Positions 44,669-53,069 of a stretch of DNA of 64,000 bases are shown piece by piece (position 1 is the first letter of the stretch; each line of letters begins with the position of its first letter). A program made the translations under genes and the position numbers. The notes beneath the pieces are model-generated. The model searched no databases, was not told the origin of the DNA, and saw only the letters and a program-made list of their open reading frames with translations. The DNA is from Dialister pneumosintes (GTDB lineage Bacteria > Bacillota > Negativicutes > Veillonellales > Dialisteraceae). The stretch is from NCBI RefSeq assembly GCF_001717505.1, contig NZ_CP017037.1, positions 659,001 to 723,000 on the forward strand, read 5' to 3'.

Positions 44669-44959
44669 TCATTCAGAAATAACAGCGACTTGATCATTTT
44701 GATCAATAATTTGCCCATTTCCAACAGTAACTTCTATAACCACACCATCAACAGTTGCGCGAGCAGCCGGTACAGGCCCAACTAAAGAGTCTACTAATAC
44801 AAGAACATCTCCTTCTTTTACACGAGTACCTTCCGCAATAACACTTACAGTCTTACCACTTAACACAGACATTTGCGGAACAAAAGCAAAAGATTCTCCC
44901 CAAGTAAACATGCTCATAACAAGCCCTAGTAATATAGTAAATTTATATTTATTTTTCAT
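44669..44959 (-). CDS. Exported biotinyl/lipoyl-like domain protein without the attachment lysine
   Basis: 96 residues. A signal peptide (KYKFTILLGLVMSMFTWGESFA) is followed by a single small hammerhead domain: GTRVKEGDVLVLVDSLVGPV then PAARATVDGVVIEVTVGNGQ and IIDQNDQVAVIS. The layout matches biotin carboxyl carrier domains, but the beta turn that should hold AMKM reads SLVGPV, so there is no lysine to modify. The domain also occurs in HlyD-type adaptor proteins, where it packs without a cofactor. It is first in the envelope block and lies 22 bases before the S55 peptidase start. Confidence 0.8.
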   Translation of the reverse strand: MKNKYKFTILLGLVMSMFTWGESFAFVPQMSVLSGKTVSVIAEGTRVKEGDVLVLVDSLVGPVPAARATVDGVVIEVTVGNGQIIDQNDQVAVISE

Positions 44960-45007
44960 AATAATCCCTCACTTCCCATAATTAGTTTATAAAATCATTT
45001 ATATATT

Positions 45008-45013
45008 ATTGTA
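45008..45013 (-). promoter_or_regulatory. Possible extended -10 promoter of the envelope block
   Basis: TGGTACAAT on the minus strand (TACAAT at 45008-45013), 49 bases before the first gene of the block and just after the mreB terminator. The -35 is weak, so this is tentative. Confidence 0.4.
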
Positions 45014-45049
45014 CCATTTTTATCCAAATAACTTTAATATTTCTGCTAT

Positions 45050-45079
45050 AAAAAAGAGTGCTTATAAGCACTCTTTTTT
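45050..45079. terminator. Terminator after the mreB homologue
   Basis: Perfect inverted repeat AAAAAAGAGTGCTTA/TAAGCACTCTTTTTT overlapping the last codon of the mreB homologue. It isolates murA-mreB from the envelope block. Confidence 0.92.
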
Positions 45080-46172
45080 ATCTTAGATCCTGTAAGGCAT
45101 CACGGAGGATATTCATATGTTCTAATACAGTTCCTGCACCAATAGCATTTACATACAAAGGATGCTCTACTACATATGATGGTATACCGGTCAAATTAGT
45201 AATCATCCTATCCAGCCCCTTAAGCTGTCCTGCCCCTCCACTAATCATAATTCCATGTTCTCGAATATCACCTAAAAGTGCAGGAGGCGTCTTTTGTAAA
45301 ACATTCCTTACTTTGTGGAAAATATTTTCTAAAAGTGGATATAAGGATTCTGCTACATCCTGTCCGGTAACAGTAATTTTTACAGGAAGCCCTGTAACCA
45401 AAGAAGACCCGCAAACTTCTAAAAATTGTTGTTCTTCCTTTATATACCACATAGTCCCTAATGAAATTTTCATTATTTCAGCAGTTTTTCTACCTATCTC
45501 TACTTTATATTTATCTCTTACATAAGAAATAATAGCTTGATCCATAGCCAATCCTGCTTGACGCGAGAAATCACTGACTACAACACCATGTGTAGACACC
45601 ACGGCCACAGATGCGGTTCCTCCACCAACATCAACTACCATAGCACCTTCCATATTTTCAATATTAATTCCGGTTCCTATTAAAGAAGCAATAGGTTGTT
45701 CTATAAGAACCGTTTTTCTTGCCCCCATAGTAAATGCCGCTTCTAAAAGAGCTCTACGCTGTACACCTGTAATCCCTACAGGAACACAAATAATCAAACG
45801 CGGGTGAAAAAATACTCTTTTTAAATAAGATTGATTAATAATAGAATTCAATAAATAAGCTGTAGACTTATAATCTATAATCGCGCTTTCTTTAATAGGG
45901 CGAATAGTATAAATACCCTGAGGAGTTCTTCCTTCCATTTCTTCCGCTTGTGTCCCATATGCAACAAAATCCGATGAATTATGACGCATAGCAACCACCG
46001 AAGATTCAGGTAATACAAGTCCTTTGTTTTTAATATAAATAACTACATTTGAACTGCCTAAATCGACTCCAATATCTTCCGCCCCAAGACTGCCAATCCA
46101 ATCCATTAACGAGCCGGAAGAAGGAATAAATCCTATTTTTCCCTGTGTTCTTGCATTAGTCTTTATCGACAC
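45078..46172 (-). CDS. MreB-family actin homologue
   Basis: 364 residues. After a ~33-residue N-terminal extension the actin fold begins: phosphate 1 (EDIGVDLGSSNVVIYIK), connect 1 (KESAIIDYKSTAYLLN), phosphate 2 (MVVDVGGGTASVAVVST) and adenosine region (HGIMISGGAGQLKGLDRM). The GQ-rich IIDY and IPSYVVEHPLYVNAIGAGTVLE segments are typical of MreB/Mbl. It organises lateral wall synthesis in rods. It stands next to murA and lacks mreC/mreD neighbours, so it may be a second MreB (Mbl-like). It overlaps the murA 3' end by 17 bases. Confidence 0.9.
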   Translation of the reverse strand: MSIKTNARTQGKIGFIPSSGSLMDWIGSLGAEDIGVDLGSSNVVIYIKNKGLVLPESSVVAMRHNSSDFVAYGTQAEEMEGRTPQGIYTIRPIKESAIIDYKSTAYLLNSIINQSYLKRVFFHPRLIICVPVGITGVQRRALLEAAFTMGARKTVLIEQPIASLIGTGINIENMEGAMVVDVGGGTASVAVVSTHGVVVSDFSRQAGLAMDQAIISYVRDKYKVEIGRKTAEIMKISLGTMWYIKEEQQFLEVCGSSLVTGLPVKITVTGQDVAESLYPLLENIFHKVRNVLQKTPPALLGDIREHGIMISGGAGQLKGLDRMITNLTGIPSYVVEHPLYVNAIGAGTVLEHMNILRDALQDLR

Positions 46173-47415
46173 GAACTATGTCAGCTCCCAATCCTCTTAA
46201 CTTCTCCACCAAATGATCATATCCACGATCAATATGATGTAAATCCCCTATTTCCGTCACACCATGTGCTGCAAGTCCTGCTAACACTAAAGCAGCTCCG
46301 GCTCTTAAATCTGTCGCTCTTACAAAAGCGCCTTGTAAAAAAGGAACTCCATGTACAATAGCTTTTCTTCCTTCTACTCGTATGTCCGCTCCCATACGAC
46401 ATAATTCACCAACATGCATAAAACGATTTTCAAAAACGGTTTCTGTTATAGTACTTACCCCGTCACCTACTGTCATCATGGCCATAAACTGTGCTTGTAA
46501 ATCAGTAGGAAATCCCGGATAAGGCAAAGTTTTTATATCTGCAGATTTAATACGACCTTGGCTAATAATATGTACACTATCTATTTCTTTTTCAACAACA
46601 ACCCCCGCCTCACTAAGTTTAGCAAGAAGTGGTTTCAAATGTTCTGTAAGTACATTTTCAATAACCACATCGCCACCAACCATAGCAGCTGCAATAATAA
46701 AAGTACCGGCTTCAATACGGTCCGGAATAACCGTATGAGATGCTCCATACAAATGTTTAACTCCCTCTATACGGATAACATTAGTTCCTGCCCCTTTAAT
46801 ATTAGCTCCCATACTGGATAGGAATGTAACTAAATCAACGATTTCAGGCTCTTCAGCTGCATTTTCAATAATAGTTTTACCTTCAGCTAATACGGCTGCC
46901 ATCAAAATATTTTCTGTTGCACCTACGCTAGGAAAATCAAGATAAATAGTTGCTCCTTTTAATCCGTTAGGAGCCAAAGCTTCAACAAAACCGTTCCCAA
47001 TAGTAATTTCCGCCCCCATGGCTTCAAAAGCTTTAAGATGTAAATCAATAGGGCGACTTCCAATCATACATCCTCCGGGAAGTGCAATTTTGGCATGTCT
47101 TTTTTTTGCTAATAAAGGTCCCATCACTAAAAAAGAGGCTCTCATACGACTCATCAAGTCATAAGATGCTTCGGTTTTTGTAATCATAGATGTATCAAAA
47201 ATCATTTCATTGCCCTTGTGTATAACACTCCCCCCCAAGTACTCAATAACGCTACTAATAGTTCTTACATCTTCCAAATTAGGAGCATCAATAATTGTAG
47301 CGGGACTATCGGGAAGTAATGTTGCAACAATTATTGGTAATACTGCATTTTTCGCACTGGATACACATACGCGTCCATGTAAAGGACGACCGCCTTTAAT
47401 AACTAATTTTTCCAA
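46156..47415 (-). CDS. murA: UDP-N-acetylglucosamine 1-carboxyvinyltransferase
   Basis: 419 residues of the EPSP-synthase fold, standard MurA size. Substrate motifs include LVIKGGRPLHGRVCVSSAKN, the catalytic cysteine in ALPGGCMIGSRPIDLHLKAF, VGATENILMAAVLAEG and PYPGFPTDLQAQFMAMM. It adds enolpyruvate to UDP-GlcNAc, the first committed step of peptidoglycan synthesis, and is the fosfomycin target (Cys present, so sensitive form). It is first of a murA-mreB pair, with a promoter about 110 bases upstream. Confidence 0.97.
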   Translation of the reverse strand: MEKLVIKGGRPLHGRVCVSSAKNAVLPIIVATLLPDSPATIIDAPNLEDVRTISSVIEYLGGSVIHKGNEMIFDTSMITKTEASYDLMSRMRASFLVMGPLLAKKRHAKIALPGGCMIGSRPIDLHLKAFEAMGAEITIGNGFVEALAPNGLKGATIYLDFPSVGATENILMAAVLAEGKTIIENAAEEPEIVDLVTFLSSMGANIKGAGTNVIRIEGVKHLYGASHTVIPDRIEAGTFIIAAAMVGGDVVIENVLTEHLKPLLAKLSEAGVVVEKEIDSVHIISQGRIKSADIKTLPYPGFPTDLQAQFMAMMTVGDGVSTITETVFENRFMHVGELCRMGADIRVEGRKAIVHGVPFLQGAFVRATDLRAGAALVLAGLAAHGVTEIGDLHHIDRGYDHLVEKLRGLGADIVRVDKD

Positions 47416-47526
47416 AAGGAACCACTCCTGTATTTAAATACTTATTTGCTTTATATACTGATAAACTGACATTATATTAATCAAAAGTAACTTTAACTCT
47501 ATAAACATATATAAAAATTCATATGT

Positions 47527-47555
47527 ATCATAGCAAAGTTCTACAGTCATTTCAA
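47527..47555 (-). promoter_or_regulatory. Promoter of murA
   Basis: TTGAAA (47550-47555) and TATGAT (47527-47532) on the minus strand are 17 bases apart, with a TG extension (TGCTATGAT). It lies ~110 bases before murA, so the leader is untranslated. Confidence 0.7.
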
Positions 47556-47593
47556 GAATTATCATTATTACACATTATATCATTAATATACTG

Positions 47594-48649
47594 TCAATAT
47601 GACTTAGTTTTTAATCTATAGTTCTCATCAATACATACCACAAAAATGTTCTCCCCCACACAAACATGAACAATACCTTGTGGTAAGGATAATTCTTCCC
47701 TACAAATAATACTCTTCTTAACTAATTGTTCATATTGTATCCAAGATTTACGATGTTGTCCCATTATTTTAGAACGATCACGAGGAGAACAAATAATTTC
47801 AGCATGTTCTGCATGGATTATGAACGGTTTAATCTGATGCATAGCAATATATTGATCAACCATTTCCCCCATAGCCGGATGATAAGGTCCTCCAAGAATA
47901 GCATCTCCCATATTTAATTCTTCAGTAGCTTGCAATCCTATGCGAATAACTTTGATATGGTGACGATTATACCATCGTTTTAAGAATGCCGCTTTTACAA
48001 CCGCCTCATGAATAGAAACAGGACGATAAGCCTTCTGTGCAATCATTTGTCCTAAAACAGTTCCCTTTAATGCTAATACCGGATAAATCCTAATAAAATC
48101 CGGTTTTAAAGCTACACCTTTTCTCGCGGTACTTCTTAAAGAGGCATAGTCTTCCCCCGGAAGCCCAATCATAAACTGTAACCCAACTATAAAATGATGT
48201 TTTTTCAATAAACTCACTGCATGAACAACATCTTCTGCCGTATGACCTCGTTCTGCAGTAAGTAAAATATTATTATCTAAACTTTGTACGCCTAATTCTA
48301 CAGTAGTTACCCCATAAGTAGATAACAATTGCAAGATGTCTTCATTAATACAATCAGGTCTAGTTGATAATCTGATAGCATGTATTTTCCCTTGTTTCAA
48401 GGCCTTAAAAGCAGGCATTAATAACGATTCAATAACCGGAACAGGAAGTGCAGTAAAAGAACCTCCATAAAAAGCAGCTTCCCAAAATCTATCAGAAGAG
48501 CCGGATTCTATATAGGAATCAATGGTTTTCTTTATTTCATCAGCTTCTACCGAAGTACTTCTTCCCGTAATCCGAACCTGATTACAAAAAATACATTGAT
48601 GAGGGCATCCTAAATGTGGAATAAAAAGAGGAATAATAGAATGTTTCAT
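47594..48649 (-). CDS. Radical SAM protein, Elp3-like family
   Basis: 351 residues. The radical SAM cluster motif is near the start (HLGCPHQCIFCNQVRITG, C-x3-C-x2-C), followed by AAFYGGSFTALPVPVIESL, ELGVQSLDNNILLTAERGHT and VGLQFMIGLPGEDY, the pattern of Elp3/YhcC-type radical SAM proteins. No GNAT domain follows, so it is not full-length Elp3. In Firmicutes such genes often lie near rnc and smc; the reaction is unknown. GAAACATT-type leader shows no clear start signal, but the ATG gives the conserved PLFIPHLGCPH opening. Confidence 0.87.
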   Translation of the reverse strand: MKHSIIPLFIPHLGCPHQCIFCNQVRITGRSTSVEADEIKKTIDSYIESGSSDRFWEAAFYGGSFTALPVPVIESLLMPAFKALKQGKIHAIRLSTRPDCINEDILQLLSTYGVTTVELGVQSLDNNILLTAERGHTAEDVVHAVSLLKKHHFIVGLQFMIGLPGEDYASLRSTARKGVALKPDFIRIYPVLALKGTVLGQMIAQKAYRPVSIHEAVVKAAFLKRWYNRHHIKVIRIGLQATEELNMGDAILGGPYHPAMGEMVDQYIAMHQIKPFIIHAEHAEIICSPRDRSKIMGQHRKSWIQYEQLVKKSIICREELSLPQGIVHVCVGENIFVVCIDENYRLKTKSY

Positions 48650-48662
48650 TATATATATAACA

Positions 48663-48690
48663 AGAAAAAGCGAGATGCATCCCGCTTTTT
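48663..48690 (-). terminator. Terminator after the CBS-domain gene
   Basis: On the minus strand AAAAAGCGGGATGCATCTCGCTTTTT is followed by a T-rich tail. It lies between the CBS protein and the radical SAM gene. Confidence 0.85.
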
Positions 48691-48697
48691 CTCTCCT

Positions 48698-49204
48698 TTA
48701 ATCATGACTATTTTCTTTATCTTCATTAATGTTAACTTCATTGGCTGCAATAACAGATAGAATATCATGACGAGTCACTACACCAACTAAACGATTTTTA
48801 TCGTCAACAACCGGTACCGTTTTTAAATGCTCATCAATCATTAACGTAGTAATAGTTTCCATTTCAGTTTCAGGTGTTACACATCGAACATCTTTGGTCA
48901 TAATTTCACTAGCTGTTGTTGCCAATAATTTTCTAAATGATTTTTCATAATGACCATAGCCGCAATAATATACACTGGCACCTAGCACATCCAAGTATTG
49001 TGGTACATAGGGTCTTACTTTTTTATATAATAAGTCTCCTTCAGATACAATCCCTAACAATAAATTATCATCCCCTGTAACAGGAATAGCATCCATATGA
49101 TGGGATACAAATAAATGAATTAGTTCATGTATTGTACACTCAGCCGGAACAGAAAACACATACTTGGTCATAAAATCTTTTGCTCTATACGTTTTATTTT
49201 CCAT
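48698..49204 (-). CDS. Two-CBS-domain protein
   Basis: 168 residues made of two CBS domains: residues ~5-65 (KDFMTKYVFSVPAECTIHEL, AIPVTGDDNLLLGIVSEGDL) and ~95-155 (ASEIMTKDVRCVTPETEMET, TVPVVDDKNRLVGVVTRHDI). The pair forms a Bateman module that binds adenosyl nucleotides. No catalytic domain is attached, so it probably acts as a small energy sensor on an unknown partner. The middle segment VYYCGYGHYEKSFRKLL is unlike the rest. Its neighbours give no clear clue. Confidence 0.9.
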   Translation of the reverse strand: MENKTYRAKDFMTKYVFSVPAECTIHELIHLFVSHHMDAIPVTGDDNLLLGIVSEGDLLYKKVRPYVPQYLDVLGASVYYCGYGHYEKSFRKLLATTASEIMTKDVRCVTPETEMETITTLMIDEHLKTVPVVDDKNRLVGVVTRHDILSVIAANEVNINEDKENSHD

Positions 49205-49297
49205 AACATACCTGCACTTTCTGTAACAAAACTTCGTATACTATATATTATATCGTATTTTAAAGATAAAGAACAATATATAAGAAGGAACTCAGTT

Positions 49298-49777
49298 CTA
49301 TAAATGATATGGCTCATTTTTCATAATTTTCATAGCTCTATAAATTTGTTCTACAGTAATAAGCCGAGCCATTTGATGTGTTAATGTAATCTTCCCTAAA
49401 CAAAAACAGCAATCTGCCCTTTTTCGTAATAAATCACTATTACCATAGGGACCACCAATAATGAAACAAAAGTGGCTATATCCGGTAATCATACGTTGCG
49501 CCATCCATTTAGAAAATTCCTCTGAACTTAACGATTTACCTTTCATATCCAATAAAACAACACAAGCACTATCAGGTATACATTTCAACAATTTAATTGC
49601 TTCTTTATCTAATATTTGCATAAGTTCCGCAGATGACGGTCGACTCCCTATTCGTTCTTCCGACAATTCTATAAATTCAATTTTACCGGTAGTTGCTAAT
49701 CTCTTAGTGTATTCCGCAATACCTAATTTCATCCAAGACTCTTTTATTTTTCCAATTCCAATAATAGAAAATTTCAT
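49298..49777 (-). CDS. rlmH: 23S rRNA (pseudouridine1915-N3)-methyltransferase
   Basis: 159 residues, the standard length of RlmH (YbeA). The SPOUT fold is seen in KFSIIGIGKIKESWMKLGIA, VVLLDMKGKSLSSEEFSKWM, FIIGGPYGNSDLLRKRADCC and a conserved end ALTHQMARLI-like (ITLTHQMARLITVEQIYRAM). It methylates m3-pseudouridine 1915 of 23S rRNA in helix 69. It is apparently a single gene. Confidence 0.96.
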   Translation of the reverse strand: MKFSIIGIGKIKESWMKLGIAEYTKRLATTGKIEFIELSEERIGSRPSSAELMQILDKEAIKLLKCIPDSACVVLLDMKGKSLSSEEFSKWMAQRMITGYSHFCFIIGGPYGNSDLLRKRADCCFCLGKITLTHQMARLITVEQIYRAMKIMKNEPYHL

Positions 49778-49865
49778 GTTGATTCGTATAATACTCCATA
49801 ATTAATAATAACTATTATTTCTATATCTTACTATACATAAAAATAGAGAAGCGAATATCGCTCCT

Positions 49866-51440
49866 CTATTTTGCATAATCAGTTGCTCTTGTTTCTCGAA
49901 TAACCACTACCTTAACTTGCCCCGGATATTGCAATTCATTTTCAATCTGTTGCGCCACATTATGTGAAAGTATAACAGCTTCATCCTCTGTAACCTTTTC
50001 CGGTTTTACCAGAACACGAAGTTCTCTACCCGCTTGAATAGCATAACAATTTTCAACACCTGAATAAGATTTAGCAATATCTTCCAATTTTGTTAATCGT
50101 TTAATATAGTTTTCAAGAGTTTCTCTGCGAGCCCCAGGTCTTGCAGCAGAAACAGCATCTGCTGCCGCCACTAAAACAGATTCTACATACTGAGCCTCTA
50201 CATCACCGTGATGAGATGCAATAGCATCAACAACTCCGGCAGGTTCATGATAGCGCTTAGCTATTTCAACACCTAATTCTACATGTGTACCTTCACGTTC
50301 CCTATCAACCGCTTTTCCTATATCATGAAGAAGACCTGCACGTTTTGCTATATCAATATTAGCGCCAACTTCCGCTGCCAATACTCCGGCAAAATAAGCT
50401 ACATCAATGGAGTGTTGAAGTACATTTTGTCCATAACTGGTACGATAACGTAACTTCCCTAAAGTCTTTATTAACTCAGGATGAATACCGCGAATACCGC
50501 ATTCCAATACAGCGGCTTCCCCTGCTTCCATGATAGCTTTTTCTACTTCTTTCTTAGCTTTTTCCACGACTTCTTCGATACGTGCCGGATGAATTCGACC
50601 ATCTTTAACTAAAGCTTCCAATGCTACACGAGCAATTTCACGTCGTACAGGATTAAAACAAGATAGGATAACCGCTTCCGGCGTATCATCAATAATTAAA
50701 TCCACACCTGTTAAAGTTTCTATTGCTCTAATATTACGACCTTCGCGACCTATAATACGCCCTTTCATTTCCTCATTAGGTAAGGAAACTACAGAAACCG
50801 TTGTCTCAGAAACTGTATCTGCTGCATTTCGTTGAATAGCTGCAGCAAGAATCTTTCTTGCCACTTGATCGGAGTTCATCTTAATATCGTTTTCAGCTTC
50901 TCTAATTCTTACTGCTTTTTCGTGAGTTAAATCTGCATCTACTTTATCAAGAATTAATGTTCTCGCTTCACTTTGTGTCATTTGTGAAATTTCTTCTAGC
51001 TTCGCTCTTTGTTCTGCATATACTTTCTCTACTTCTTCTTGCTGTGTTTGTAACAGATGTGTTTTTTTATTTACGTCATCTTCACGTTCTTCTACTAGAA
51101 TACTTCTACGTTCTAAATGCTCCTCTTTCTGAATCAACCGCTGTTCATACTTCTGTAATTCATCACGTCGTTCACGATTTTGTTTTTCCACATCTTCACG
51201 AAGTTTATGAATTTCTTCGCGAGTTTGCATCATCGCCTCTTTCTTTAGATTCTGAGCTTCCCGAGATGTATTATCCAATAATCGCTGCGCATCGATAGCA
51301 ATCTGTCTTGCTTTTTCTTCTGCCGATTCTATTTTAGCCTCTGCTAAGCGTTTTCTTAGTATATATCCTATACCGCAACCGATAAGACCGGCTACGAGAA
51401 AAGTAATACACATAAAAAGCATTATTTTTCCTAATTCCAA
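49866..51440 (-). CDS. rny: Ribonuclease Y
   Basis: 524 residues from a TTG at 51440: GAGGTGA ends 5 bases before it, the best ribosome-binding site in the region. GTG at 51449 and ATG at 51422 are alternatives. An N-terminal membrane helix ([20 protein letters not shown]) precedes a long coiled coil (~30-190), a KH domain ([20 protein letters not shown]) and an HD domain ([38 protein letters not shown]). It is the main endonuclease of mRNA decay in Firmicutes, tethered to the membrane. Confidence 0.94.
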   Translation of the reverse strand: MELGKIMLFMCITFLVAGLIGCGIGYILRKRLAEAKIESAEEKARQIAIDAQRLLDNTSREAQNLKKEAMMQTREEIHKLREDVEKQNRERRDELQKYEQRLIQKEEHLERRSILVEEREDDVNKKTHLLQTQQEEVEKVYAEQRAKLEEISQMTQSEARTLILDKVDADLTHEKAVRIREAENDIKMNSDQVARKILAAAIQRNAADTVSETTVSVVSLPNEEMKGRIIGREGRNIRAIETLTGVDLIIDDTPEAVILSCFNPVRREIARVALEALVKDGRIHPARIEEVVEKAKKEVEKAIMEAGEAAVLECGIRGIHPELIKTLGKLRYRTSYGQNVLQHSIDVAYFAGVLAAEVGANIDIAKRAGLLHDIGKAVDREREGTHVELGVEIAKRYHEPAGVVDAIASHHGDVEAQYVESVLVAAADAVSAARPGARRETLENYIKRLTKLEDIAKSYSGVENCYAIQAGRELRVLVKPEKVTEDEAVILSHNVAQQIENELQYPGQVKVVVIRETRATDYAK

Positions 51441-51596
51441 AGACGTCACCTCTCTTTCTTTTCTCGATTTTTCTATAAAAATTTCATATAAATAAATAAG
51501 CGTGCCCATCCCACCTTGAATAGGGCACTAGGTTAATTTTAGAATTTTGTCATTTTATTGTCAAGATAATACCGATATATCTCTTTATTTAAACCT

Positions 51597-51899
51597 TTAA
51601 TTACTTCTTCCTCCCCCTAAAAAGGACCAGATAAACAATGCTGCAAAAGCAATCCATGATATAGTAGAAGACATAATTCCTAATTCCGTCAAAATATTAA
51701 TAACTGTTAACCCTAACATAAATAAAGAATTAGCTCTGACATCAATAAAAGGATCTCTTCTAAACAAAAAATATGAAATCGCTAGAATAAACAAATTAAT
51801 TCCAATGACCCCTTCTATAAAAAAATATCCTGGAATTATATTTAAAATAAAATTACCACCTATCATTGTCAATAAAATCAATAACCATGTTGTACTCAT
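51597..51899 (-). CDS. Small membrane protein of unknown function
   Basis: 100 residues with three hydrophobic helices (residues ~5-25, 27-47 and ~60-92): LLILLTMIGGNFILNIIPG, VIGINLFILAISYFLF, NSLFMLGLTVINILTELG, ISWIAFAALFIWSFLGG. It ends with GGGRSN. No family is recognised. Its ATG touches the stop of the MBL-fold gene by one base (ATGA-type overlap), so the two are co-translated and may act together. Confidence 0.75.
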   Translation of the reverse strand: MSTTWLLILLTMIGGNFILNIIPGYFFIEGVIGINLFILAISYFLFRRDPFIDVRANSLFMLGLTVINILTELGIMSSTISWIAFAALFIWSFLGGGRSN

Positions 51900-52606
51900 T
51901 ACATATCTCCTCTATACACTTCTCCATCACAAGACGGTACCCAAATCGGTACATCCGGAAATCTCCATATAAAAGAATAGGAAGGATGCCATTTTTCCCC
52001 GGATGCATGCATGGGAATCAATAATTTCTTAACTTTCACAACTTCCATAAATTGACGTACGCCCCATTCTCGTGCGACTTCTTGTCTTGCATCTACAGGA
52101 AAAAATAATAAATCAACTTGTTTTCCTATAAACTTTTTAAGTTCTCTAAAATATAAAGTGCGAGCAGATAAATTATCTCTATCGCCGGCCCCCGACCAAT
52201 GCCACCAATTTAAATCACCTGCATGAAATAAGGTGATATCTTTATGTTCAATCCAAAAAGAGCCACCTATATCCGTCGAACCGAACATATTCACTTCCAA
52301 TGTAGACGTTACAACTTTTTCTCCTACACTCATAAAACAAACTTTTCCTAGATTCTCTTCCGGGAGTATACAATCTTTATGTATAAAGTATTGTTCTACT
52401 TTATCCGAAAACCTAGAAATTTCCGGATTAAAATGATCAAAATGCATATGCGAAACAAAAAAATAAACTTTCTTAGTTGTTTCTGCAAGCAGTGAATCTA
52501 CACGTTGTTCAGGATCTTGATAGTAATCAAAAATCAAAATACAGTCTTCTAATTCCACATAAAACCCACTATGATTTAAAAAACCTATGGTATATAATTT
52601 TTTCAT
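51899..52606 (-). CDS. Metallo-beta-lactamase fold hydrolase (UlaG-like)
   Basis: 235 residues. The metal-binding H-x-H-x-D-H motif is intact (FFVSHMHFDHFNPEI), and further histidines are in LFHAGDLNWWHWSG and LLIPMHASGEKWHPSYSF. The family includes UlaG-like and RomA-like hydrolases; several are phosphodiesterases or lactonases. The unusual D-x-N-W-W-H-W segment is typical of a subset of Firmicute proteins of unknown substrate. It is co-translated with a small membrane protein. Confidence 0.88.
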   Translation of the reverse strand: MKKLYTIGFLNHSGFYVELEDCILIFDYYQDPEQRVDSLLAETTKKVYFFVSHMHFDHFNPEISRFSDKVEQYFIHKDCILPEENLGKVCFMSVGEKVVTSTLEVNMFGSTDIGGSFWIEHKDITLFHAGDLNWWHWSGAGDRDNLSARTLYFRELKKFIGKQVDLLFFPVDARQEVAREWGVRQFMEVVKVKKLLIPMHASGEKWHPSYSFIWRFPDVPIWVPSCDGEVYRGDM

Positions 52607-52672
52607 TTTTTCTCCCTAAATGAAAATTTTTAGTTTTAATAAATAAAATATTTCCTTGCTTAAAATCCGAAA

Positions 52673-52702
52673 ATTGCTAAAATGAATAGCAATATATATT
52701 AT
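52673..52702 (+). promoter_or_regulatory. Possible promoter with overlapping inverted repeat
   Basis: ATTGCTA (52673-52679) and TAGCAAT (52687-52693) form a perfect inverted repeat with a 7-base spacer. A weak promoter (TTGCTA at 52674-52679, TATTAT at 52697-52702, 17 apart) overlaps it, so the repeat could be an operator for the GNAT gene. Confidence 0.45.
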
Positions 52703-52748
52703 TATATCAAAACTATATGTTATTTCTTAGTACAAAAGGAAAACTTTT

Positions 52749-53006
52749 ATGAATATTCTACATAATGTTCGTTTTAATAAATTTTATGTACAAAACCATA
52801 TGGATTGCTGTCTTACATATGAACTAAAAGGACAAGTTTGTATCGTAAAACATACTTTTGTACAGGAGGAACTTAGAGGTCAAAAAATTGCATATGAACT
52901 CACATCTAAAATTTACCATTGGGCAAAACAAAATCATTTTATCATACAATCAGAATGTAGCTATATGACTACATGGTTAAAACGTTATTCTCATATTTCA
53001 AAATAA
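52749..53006 (+). CDS. Small GNAT-type acetyltransferase (YjdJ-like)
   Basis: 85 residues. It is a truncated-looking but complete YjdJ/GtnA-type N-acetyltransferase: NKFYVQNHMDCCLTYELKG, the acetyl-CoA loop VKHTFVQEELRGQKIAYELT and ECSYMTTWLKRY. The V-x-x-x-(L)RGQxIA loop is the hallmark of GNAT CoA binding. The substrate is unknown. It is one of few plus-strand genes and is a single unit bounded by a promoter-like region and a terminator; AAAGGAAAA precedes the ATG. Confidence 0.88.
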   Translation: MNILHNVRFNKFYVQNHMDCCLTYELKGQVCIVKHTFVQEELRGQKIAYELTSKIYHWAKQNHFIIQSECSYMTTWLKRYSHISK

Positions 53007-53040
53007 AAAAGCATTATGAAAAATAATGCTTTTTTATTTT
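53004..53040. terminator. Bidirectional terminator
   Basis: Inverted repeat AAGCATTAT-GAAAA-ATAATGCTT flanked by A- and T-runs. It lies between convergent GNAT and comF genes. Confidence 0.9.
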
Positions 53041-53069
53041 GATTAAACCATATTATTCATGACAATACC

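Noticed and set aside
47570-47605. TTGACA with TATAAT on the minus strand near the radical SAM stop
   Set aside because: The spacing is only 12 bases. The TTGAAA/TATGAT pair at 47527-47555 is better placed for murA.
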